Program-made: the position numbers and the translations under genes
Part shown: piece after piece, positions 55,370 through 64,000 of the stretch
Position numbering within the stretch: the stretch's first letter is position 1
How the letters are laid out: each line of letters opens with the position of its first letter
Origin: Orobanche coerulescens
Lineage: Eukaryota > Streptophyta > Magnoliopsida > Lamiales > Orobanchaceae
Direction: 5' to 3'
DNA length: 64,000 nucleotides
Assembly: GCA_033398695.1 (NCBI GenBank)
Contig: CM065809.1
Location: 172,722,501-172,786,500 of the forward strand
Notes under the pieces: generated by a model
What the model saw: the letters and a program-made list of their open reading frames with translations, nothing else
Databases searched by the model: none
What the model was told of the DNA's origin: nothing

Positions 55370-58300
55370 TGTAATATCCGGAATTTCTACTACTGTTGTT
55401 TAAGATTATTTTATTCGAGTTATATTGTACAGCGTGGAATCTGTACAGTATGGATAAAATAAATAAAGGACTGAGATGTCAGTATCGGTATAATTGTCGT
55501 ATCTGGTTGACAATTGCATTTGAGGATATTGTGTATCAGGTCATCGTACTTTTGATATGAGATATATCGTATGAGAATACTATTGGATTCAGTATATGTA
55601 TTCAGTAAGTGTATATGTGTTTTCGGTATGTCGAGACAGGCGATAACAGTTGAAATTGGCTAAGTATAGAATACTTAGCGTACGCTAATGTTGAAGACTT
55701 ACATACGCTAAATCACAAGAGTTACGTATGTTATGGCCGGAACATTACGTACGTAACATGGGAATCAGACGACTGAGTCATGGTTGGCAGGTGGGACCCT
55801 GTGTCGGCAGCTTTCGGCGGAGGATGTGGACAGCGAGTCAACCTCGGCCATTACGTACGTTATGCATGGCGTATTACGTACGTAATGTGGGTGGTACTGT
55901 AGCAAGTCAACATACATGTTATGTACGTTATGAAGGAAACATTACGTACGTAACCATGTTAACAAAACAGTTCAGTTAGTTCTGGGATGATGATTACGTA
56001 CGCTATGTGGGACGAATAGCGTACGCTAAAGTGCATTACGTACGTTAATGATGAAGGATAACGTACGTAATGAGTTATGCAGTTAAATATAATGAAAGTT
56101 CATCTTTCATTTCTCCTGATCATTTCACTTCGTTTTTCCGTCCTTCTTCACTTCTAAGTATGTTCTAAACACTTTTAAGTCAATTGTGAGCTTGGAGGCA
56201 TGGACTAGAAGCTTGGATATGAATATATCAATGATTCTTGAAGGGTTTGATTGTGTTATTCATGTTCTTGATGTATGTTGTTGAATTCTTCACTTTGATT
56301 TTGGATTTTGGTATTGTTATCCGTAAATGATTCGTATGAAGAGGATTAAGATGTTGTTGTTTCGATTCTTGAGGTTATATGAATTATATGTTGAAGGAAG
56401 ATGGCGAAATGATGGTTTATACCTTGAATATGTTGATTATGATTATGAAATCATAGAGTTCTTGATGTTCTTGGTATTATTATCCGTGTTTGATCCGTAT
56501 GATGATGATTAGGGAGTTGTTGCTACAATCCTTGAGGTTATGTAGAGTGTATACTGAAGAATACGATGATTCAGGACTTGGATTACGGATTGGAAGATTA
56601 TCTTCATGTTAAAGGATATCGAATTATGTTGTTTTAATGGTTATGAACATGAGTTCGAATCCCTTAGCGTTCTTGAGGAACTTTTGATGAATTTAACATA
56701 GCAAGACGATCGTATATTGAATTATCGGTATTTTTAGATATGAAGATCGAATATTTGTTGGTTGTAGTGGTAGAATTCGTATGTTCTTAATGAAATACGA
56801 ATCATGATATCAATTTGGAATCCGGAAAGATTGTGATTGTTCGTCGAATATGATTTCCTTTACGTTCATATCCGTAATCGCATTGTGGTTTTGAGTTCGT
56901 AATTGTTTGAGTTGGATTGTCCGGACTTGTGTCTAATCGAGATATTATGGAACCGTTGGGGTTTATTGATCGATTGTGTTGATTGATTATGATCATCGAG
57001 TTGTAGTTTGTATTATAGATATCGTTGAATCGTTGAGATGATTTGGTTGGTCGTGACGGTTTTTAATTATTATCGGATATGTGTTATTTGATTACTTCGA
57101 TAGGTTGAGATTATTGATCGGTGATTAGAACCATATGTTGCGGTCGTGTTCGAGTATGTTCTTGAACTGCTTCGGTTGGGGCCGAGGAGCTCGTAGACGA
57201 AGGCATTGTGACAGGTAGCGGCTTCATCATCGTCATGTCGGTATCGAGGCAAGTTATTACTTGCTCAGTTATAATATTTAATGAATGGTTTCAGTTTCAT
57301 TTCGTTTATAATGCATATAGCAATGATTATATGTTGTCATTCCGATTCCGGGAGTTAAATCATAATGTATATGATTTATTTCGGTTATTGGTATATTTGG
57401 GTATCGAGGATACATTGTGATAAAGACGAGGATATGAGTATCTGTATCCCATGGTACGTTTGGATCGTCGAGCGTTGCAGATAATCATCGGTGATGATCG
57501 GACATCGAGGTTGCTCCCGATGGACTCGGGGCAAGTATTCCATATTGATTATGGTTTAGTGTTATTTATTTTGGTCTCGTACATTTTCTTTCATGTTGTT
57601 GAACATGAAGTCGTCCTAGTAAATTGTCATGTTGTCGTGCATGTTATGTTGTTCATGTTGATGAACGTGTTGATTTGCATATGTGTATGCATATTGTGTT
57701 GTTTATGTTGTGTAAATAATCTGATGGGATTATGAGGATCTATGCTGAGGGCGCTGGATCGAATGTCCACCATGCGTTGGTTCGACGGGATCATCATAGG
57801 GATCTATGCTGAGGGCGCTGGATCGTTGGACAGGTTTTCCACCATGCGTTGGTTCGACGGGATCATCATGGGGATCTATGCTGAGGGCGCTGTTGGATTA
57901 CCAGTATTGTGTTGATGGAATCTTGTGAATTCGCATCATTGATTTTATCATGTGTTGTTGTTCATATGTGTATTATTGGTTATCCACCTTATGCTGATCT
58001 GATAGGATCAACAAAGGGATCTATGCTGAGGGCGCTGGATCGTCGGATTTCCATTGAGTATACATGATTGTTATTGTTGTGATCATATTGACGTGGTCAT
58101 ATGAGTATACATTTGTAGGTCTTGTGTTAGGACCGTGTCCGTATTGCATTGATCTGATTTCGGATTAGACTGATATGGTTGTCGTGGCACATCATATCTC
58201 GAGGTATGTTCCGTATTTCCTTGGTATTTGTCTTTGATGGACAATCGGTTATCATTTTGAGATTTGATGATGTTATTCGATGGATCGTATTGGTCAGAAA

Positions 58301-59014
58301 TGGTATATTTCCGTATCATGAGTTGGTGATGATAGTTTGAGAATCTTGAGTATTGTTTGAGGTACAATACAGATATTATGTTCGAGTTTATTGGTTAATC
58401 GAGTATGAGATATGAAATGTGATAACGGTTAGTCTGATGAGAATTACCTGAGTAAGCAAAGTTATGGCGGTAAGATTACGTTGGTCGTATTCTTATGTTG
58501 TATTCTCATTGGTATGTAATTATTAATGTGATGTGACGGTTATCAATGTTGGATATTATGGCTGACCCCGTCGTGGGATTTCTTTTTAGGTTCTTGGAGT
58601 ATCGAGCTTGTAGCGGTCGTGAAGAGATGGGCTTCCCGGAGGATACTGGCTAGGACATGTTTTGTGCATTGAGTTTCTTGGTTGGTTCTTGTATTCCGCT
58701 GCTAGAGTATATTTATGGTTGGTCTTTTTCCGCTGCGTGAGTATTTTGAAATGCTCTTTTGGTATCTGGTAACTGAGGTTACTTTGGAAATCGTTTTCTA
58801 AACTTTTGAGTTTCGGCCGTTTGGCCTTGTGATTTCAAATGAGTTTTTACGACGGTTTTTGATAAATGGATTTTTATAAGTCTTTGTGAATTTTTACAGA
58901 TAGTACCGTCGTTGGCCTCTTGGGCATCTGTAAATGATTGCGAAAATTTCCTTTAGCCTTGTGGGTTCCATCCACGGCGCTGTAATATTCCCGGTTAAAT
59001 CTGGGGGTGTTACA
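55370..59014 (+). repeat. G 3' LTR, uninterrupted
   Basis: 3645 bp, an unusually long LTR. Palindromes of the TTACGTACGTAA type lie at 55670-56075, a TATA-like AAATATAATG at 56085, and GGATCTATGCTGAGGGCGC repeats at 57735-57890. It shows the empty F target at 57531. No protein-coding signal. Confidence 0.94.
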
Positions 59015-59326
59015 TTGTGGACCTTATATCATTGGTCTACCTGTCGTTAGAAGAATTTTCGGGAATCATGAGGTTAAGAACTGACCGAATTAAGCTTAAT
59101 GACCGCGATTGGTTGGCGGACCTAATCGTGGTGGATTTACTTAAGGACGATGTAATATTGGGTATTAGTGGGATGGATCGTCATGATACCATCCTAAATG
59201 TTCGTAAGCGTATGGTCACTATCATTTCCGTCGTTGGAGTCGAGTGTGTATTTCAGGGAGGTGATCCCCGTTGTTCCGGAAGAATCATTAATATGATGAA
59301 AGCAGTAAAATTACTCAACCAGAATT
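59015..59326 (+). pseudogene. E protease C-terminal part
   Basis: Starts with the second TTGTG copy and resumes the E frame: RDWLADLIVVDL, a DDVILGISGMDRHDTIL stretch, then VECVFQG. These are standard for the back half of the gypsy protease and its linker. The frame reads into the minisatellite and stops. Confidence 0.8.
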
Positions 59327-59700
59327 GTTCAATCATTCATTATATCATTGTCATCGATTGACCGTTCTAAGGCAATCGAGATGTTCAATCATTGATTATA
59401 TATCTTTATCACCGATTGACCATTCTAAGGCAATCGAGATGTTCCATCATTCCTTATATCGTTGTCATTGATTGACCATTCTAAGGCAATCGAGACGTTC
59501 CATCATTCCTTATATCATTGTCATCGATTGGCCATTCTAAGGCAATCGAGGTGTTCAATCATTCATTGTATCATTGTCATCGATTGGCCGTTCTAAGGAA
59601 ATCGAGGTGTTCAACCATTCATCGTATTGTTGTCGTCGATTGGCCATTCTCAGGCAATCGAGGTGTTCAACCATTCGTGGTATCATTGTTATCGTTTGAC
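59327..59700 (+). repeat. 56-bp minisatellite inside E pol
   Basis: Units start with GTTC at 59327, 59383, 59441, 59497, 59553, 59609 and 59665 (last one partial). Six are 56 or 58 bases long. The core is CGATTGACCATTCTAAGGCA. A period of 56 is not a multiple of three, so each unit shifts the frame. The array stands between the protease and RT, where only a linker is expected. Confidence 0.93.
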
Positions 59701-61149
59701 GATGTACTCCCAAACGAGCTACCTGGTTTACCTCCACCGAGGGATGTGGAATTCACGATAGAGTTGGAGCCTGGTACATCCCCAATATCGAAGGCACCGT
59801 ACCGGATGGCCCCGACCGAAATGCAGGAATTGAAGAATAAATTAGAGGATTTGACCGAGAAGGGTTATGTCCGACCGAGTGCGTCCCCGTGGGGAGCACC
59901 AGTGTTGTTTGTCAAGAAAAAGGATGGTTCGTTCCGCTTGTGTATTGATTACCGGGAATTGAACCGGGTGACAATCAAGAATAAGTATCCCCTACCCCGT
60001 ATCGATGATATTTTTGATCAACTTCAGGGAGCTTCAGTATTTTCCAAGATCGACTTAAGATCTGGATATCATCAGTTGCGAATTCGAGAGTCGGATATCG
60101 CGAGGACGGCATTTCAAACACGCTATGGTCATTATGAGTTCGTGATAATGCCGTTGGGGTTAATTAATGCACCTGCGGTATTCATGGAGTTAATGAATCG
60201 GGTTTTCATCGACTATTTGGATCACTTCGTGGTTGTCTTTATTGATGACATTTTAATTTATTCTCATGACCGGGAGGAGCATGAGTTTCACCTTCATCAG
60301 GTGCTCGACGTGTTGAGACGAGAGCAATTTTTTGGGAAGTTTTCCAAATGTGAGTTCTGGATGTCCGAAGTGACGTTTCTCAGGCATGTAATTTCATCAG
60401 ACGGAGTTCATGTCGACCCTAAAAAGACGGAGGCTATCCGAGATTGGTTACCTCCGAAGAATGCTAAGGAAATCCGAAGCTTTCTCGTATTAGCCGGTTA
60501 TTATCGGCGATTTGTGGAAGGATTTTCTAAAATCACTCAACCAATGATGAACCTTTTGCGAAAGGATAAGAAATACACGTGGTCCGACGCGTGTCATCAG
60601 AGTTTTGAGGAACTCAAGAGCCGGTTAACTTCAGCACCTGTCCTTTCTTTACCGCAAGGGACGGAAGGATTTGTGGTTTATAGTGATGCGTCCGGACAGG
60701 GTCTCGGATGTGTACTAATGGAGAACGGGAAAGTTATTGCTTATGCTTCACGGCAATTGAGACCTTACGAGGTTAATTATCCGACCCACGACCTGGAACT
60801 AGCAGCCGTGGTGTTCGCATTGAAGATTTGGCATCATTATCTTTATGGCGTTACCTGTCAGATATTCACCGATCATAAGAGTTTAAAGTATATATTTACT
60901 CAGAAGGAGTTAAATATGCGACAGAGACGGTGGTTGGAACTAATCAAAGATTATGATATCGAGATACTTTACCACCTGGGCAAGGCGAACGTTATCGCCG
61001 ACGCCTTGAGTCGTAAGTCCATTCAGGAGCAGATGCTTGATCGATTAACAGTTCAGAAGGAACTTCGGAGAATTTCGAGACCGAGATCGAGTGCAGTTAC
61101 AGCGAGTACAAGGGCAACTTTGTACGTTGGAGATTTCATCGCCACTTGA
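59701..61149 (+). pseudogene. E reverse transcriptase and RNase H
   Basis: One open frame (59518-61149, of which the first 60 codons are minisatellite). RT begins at [10 protein letters not shown] and keeps [17 protein letters not shown] and FIDDILIYS (about 60238). RNase H has [12 protein letters not shown] and [10 protein letters not shown], and ends in ADALSRKS. All catalytic residues seen are intact. The frame is lost near 61085, where it overlaps the integrase frame. Orientation and clade match B, with clear divergence in sequence. Confidence 0.9.
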
Positions 61150-62575
61150 GGAGGCGATCAGGGAGAATCAGGGTTCTGACCCATTTTTGTTACGCATTCG
61201 AGGGGATGTGACTCAGGGGAAAGCCCCCGGGTTTGTGGTCCACGAGGATGGACTTTTGCGTTTTAAGAATCGGTTATGTGTACCGGCGAATGACGAGTTG
61301 AAAAACTCAATTTTGAGAGAAGCTCATGGTACCCCTTATTCCGTTCATCCGGGGTCTAGCAAGATGTATAAAGACTTGAAACAAAATTACTGGTGGAGTA
61401 ATATGAAGCGAGAAGTCGCAGAAATTGTTTCGAGATGTTTGACCTGTCAGCAAGTCAAGATAGAGCGTCAGCGACCGGCGGGTATGCTGAAACCGCTCCC
61501 TATTCCAGAGTGGAAGTGGGAAGATATTTCGATGGACTTCATCACGAGTTTGCCGACGAGTCGTCGGGACATGAATACAATCTGGGTAATTGTGGATCGC
61601 TTAACTAAATCAGCTCATTTCCTTGAGATTAAGGATACCTGGGGTCCCGAGAGACTTGCCCAGTTGGTTATCAAAGAGATAGTGAGATTGCACGGTACTT
61701 CTAAAAGTATCGTTTCCGATCGTGACGGACGATTCGTGTCTCATTTTTGGAAATCAGTTCATCGTGTTATGGGAACTCAGCTTAATCTCAGTACAGCTTT
61801 TCATTCTCAGTCCGACGGACAATCGGAGAGGACTATTCAGACTTTGGAGTACATGTTGAGGGCATTTGTTCTCGATTGGAAAGATGATTGTGAAGCCCAA
61901 CTACCGTTGATCGAGTTCACGTACCATAATAGTTAGCATGCTTCGATTAAGATGGCATCTTACGAGGCCTTGTACGGTCGTCGTTGTCGATCTCCTTTGT
62001 GTAGAGATGACTTATCAGAATCAATTGGCACCGAGCCCGATATGCTTATAGCTGCCCGTGAGAAGGTAGCTTTAATCAGGAGTCATTTGTTGACCGCTCA
62101 GAGTCGACAGAAATCTTATGCCGATAATCGTCGTCGACCATTAGAGTTCGAGACAGGTGACCATGTTTTGGTCAAGGTGTCCCCGAGTCGAGGTATCTTC
62201 TGTTTTGGGAAGAGGGGAAAGTTGAGTCCGAGATTCATTGGACCGTTTGAAATTTTGGATCGAGTAGGCGAGCTAGCTTATCGATTGGCCTTACCTCCGG
62301 CATTGAGCCGAATTCATAATGTGTTTCACGTATCTCAGTTACGAGAGTATGTTGCCGATCTGAGTCACGTACTTCAGTTCGATGAAATCGAGATCGCCGA
62401 TGATCATTCATACGAGGAGCGTCTTATGCGAGTATTAGAACGACGAATCAAACAGTTGAGGAACAAGACGATTCCTTTGGTAAAGATCCAGTGGTCTAGA
62501 CACGGAGTCGAAGAGGCTACTTGGGAAACCGAAGATAGTATGCGGGAGAGTTATCCCGAGTTGTTTGACCCTTAG
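61091..62575 (+). pseudogene. E integrase and chromodomain, one in-frame stop
   Basis: In a new frame: the integrase zinc region (HPGSSKMYKDL...CLTCQQVK), then the core with MDFITSLP, SDRDGRF and QSDGQSE. A TAG at 61934-61936 replaces the Trp of NNSWH seen in B. The same frame continues from 61937 through the integrase C-terminus (SPSRGIFCFGKRGKLSPRFIG) to a chromodomain (VKIQWSRHGVEEATWE) and stops at 62575. The chromodomain confirms a chromovirus. Confidence 0.92.
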
Positions 62576-62609
62576 TTTCGAGGACGAAACTCTTTTTAAG
62601 GGGGGAGTA
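62574..62609 (+). promoter_or_regulatory. E stop-codon hairpin and polypurine tract
   Basis: The TAG stop of pol (62573-62575) overlaps the inverted repeat AGTTTCGAGGACGAAACT (62574-62591). CTTTTTAAGGGGGGAGTA then leads into the 3' LTR. Confidence 0.88.
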
Positions 62610-64000
62610 TGTAATACCCGGTTGTAATTTAGTCATTTTTATTCAGTAATTATCAATCTGTAATTGTCACTCAGTGATTTTCATTCATTAATAATCACTC
62701 ATCATTCATACTCATTCAATTGTGTTCACCGTTCGGCGTAATATTTGTCATACTCGTACTTTTGCCCCCGTACTTCTCGAATTCTGTGATTTTTGTACTC
62801 GGTGCATCATTATAGGCTGAACTGCTTGTCGAGCAGGGCCGCATGAGCAGGCCGCACGAGCATCTGGTCGTGCGTGGCGCTCGTGCGTTGCGGATGGACT
62901 GGGCAGGAGACCCAACGACCGAGTCAGTGCCGCACGAGCAGGCCACACGAGCAATTGCTCATGCGCGGCGCTCGTGTGTTGTGGCTGGATTGGGCAGGAG
63001 ACCCAGTGGTCGAGTCAGTGCCGCACGAGCAGGCCACACGAGCAACTGCTCGGGCATGGTGCTCGTGTGTTGCGGCTGTACTGGGCAGGAGGCCCAGCGT
63101 TCGAGTCAGGGCCGCACGAGCAGGCCACACGAGTTGCTGCTCGTGCGCGGCGCTCGTGCGCTAAGAGCAGTAGCCGGCAGAAGCTTCACGCACGACCGGA
63201 CGCACGGACACTTGATCGTGCGGGTTGGTCGTGCGTCCCTGTGACCTATATAAGTGGACCGACGGGTTTTTTCTCATTTTCACCATTCTTCATCCTAGTT
63301 CCGAGAGAGAGGGTTTGTGGGAGAGATTTTTCATCATCAATTACTTGAGTACTCGGTTTTCATCATCTTCATTCGGTTGTGAAGCTTGGATAGTCGATCT
63401 AACGCGATTTCATCGGATCAAAGTGTTTGGATCTTCAAAGGTAATATTCATCAAACCTCTTGGATTTCGATTTTGTGTTGAGATATGATATTTTGGACGT
63501 TATAATCATGTTGTATGAAGAGATATACATATGATTATGAGTATGTATGAATATTCATCGGATTATTGAAAGGTTATTCAATAACACTTTGAATATTGAG
63601 TTGGATTTGGGGGTTTTCGATTAGTTGTTGTTGAAATCACGGATTTGGATATTCATATTGGATTTTTGATTGTATTGAAGATGTTTTGTCAGTTTGAAAC
63701 ACTCCTTGGGGATTTGATATTGGTATAATTGAGGATTGATTGTAAACAATCAAAGATTGGTTACAACGTGTTTGATATAATGCCCCAATGAACTTGGTTT
63801 AGTCGTATCGACGTTTTGAGTTCGTTATATTCATGTTTGATTCGTATGTTGAACGGATTGTTGGTAATTGTGTTATTCAAGGTTGTTCGAGCGACCGACA
63901 TTTCATTTAGGACATTTGTTCGTGGAAGGACATTGTTCACCGGTGTTGTGTAAGTTAATTCTTACTCGGTTAAAAGGATTTTCATTCCTTTCGTTGTTGT
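62610..64000 (+). repeat. E 3' LTR (continues beyond the window)
   Basis: Copy of 33804 onward. A 91-bp tandem repeat begins at 62836, 62927, 63018 and 63109. Each unit holds the inverted motifs GAGCAACTGCTC and GCGCGGCGCTCGTG. The TATA box follows at 63247. About 870 bases of the LTR should lie outside the window. Confidence 0.93.

Larger units (their letters stand above)
37395..59014 (+). mobile_element. G: large non-coding LTR element (LARD-like), split by F
   Basis: Two LTRs of about 3.65 kb flank a 2.58-kb internal region, with a perfect TTGTG duplication. Without F it would be about 9.9 kb. It has a primer site and a hairpin next to a degenerate polypurine tract, yet no gag or pol motif in any frame. 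It therefore depends on enzymes of another element. LTR ends, primer site and hairpin resemble those of E and B, so a Tekay-like partner is likely (inference). The class name LARD (large retrotransposon derivative) is used by structure only. Confidence 0.88.
33804..64000 (+). mobile_element. E: degenerate Tekay/Del-like Ty3/gypsy chromovirus, split by G and F
   Basis: 5' LTR 33804-36062, primer site, gag/PR to 37394, then a 21.6-kb insertion (G carrying F). The PR end, RT, RNase H, integrase and chromodomain lie at 59015-62575, and the 3' LTR starts at 62610 and runs off the window. Left flank is CTTCT at 33799-33803; the partner is outside. Gag lacks its core and pol has a minisatellite, a frameshift and a nonsense codon, so E is dead as an autonomous element. 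Confidence 0.9.

Overview
The window is a block of plant repetitive DNA, almost certainly pericentromeric or other heterochromatin of a flowering plant (a eudicot is my guess, not proven). I see no host gene, tRNA or rRNA. Nearly every base outside about 1.8 kb of AT-rich DNA (31982-33803) belongs to LTR retrotransposons inserted into one another. The diagnosis rests on LTR pairs with TG...CA ends, 5-bp target-site duplications, tRNA-type primer sites, polypurine tracts and gag/PR/RT/RNase H/integrase/chromodomain reading frames.

Left stack (1-31981), coding strand minus. Element A is a Ty3/gypsy chromovirus-like element with an open gag-PR-RT-RNase H frame (1377-4222). It is cut on its left by the 3' end of a non-autonomous element G' (1-1376). 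On its right it is cut by a tandem array of a second Tekay/Del-like chromovirus, B. The array reads LTR (4223-6202), internal B1, LTR (11014-12947), internal B2, LTR (17760-19698), then a third partial internal B3 (19699-20083 plus 27751-30334). B3 is split by an Athila-like gag-only element C (20084-27750, target duplication AGGAC). The array ends at an abrupt junction with a truncated LTR D (30335-31981), which may be the 5' LTR of A.

Right stack (33804-64000), coding strand plus for E and G, minus for F. E is a degenerate Tekay-like chromovirus: 5' LTR 33804-36062, a gag with its core deleted, PR, a 56-bp minisatellite inside pol, RT/RNase H/integrase/chromodomain, and a 3' LTR from 62610 that runs off the window. 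E is split at 37394/59015 by G (target duplication TTGTG), a large element without coding capacity (3.6-kb LTRs, 2.6-kb internal). The 5' LTR of G is itself split at 39552/51294 by F (target duplication GCAAG), a Ty1/copia Sirevirus-like element with a broken extra ORF region between pol and its 3' LTR. The insertion order is therefore E, then G, then F on the right, and A, then B, then C on the left. A second G-family copy (G') also entered A.

Three points deserve most attention. First, five different LTR families here each carry an array of short palindromes, different in sequence in each family; in four of them the array lies directly upstream of a clear or plausible TATA box. Second, a small hairpin over or next to the pol stop codon, followed by the polypurine tract, is kept in B, in E and also in non-coding G. 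Third, repeat copies differ in blocks where CAG, CTG and CCG trinucleotides are systematically altered or lost. That looks like uncorrected base-calling error at methylated CHG sites, so individual frameshifts in this window should be read with caution.
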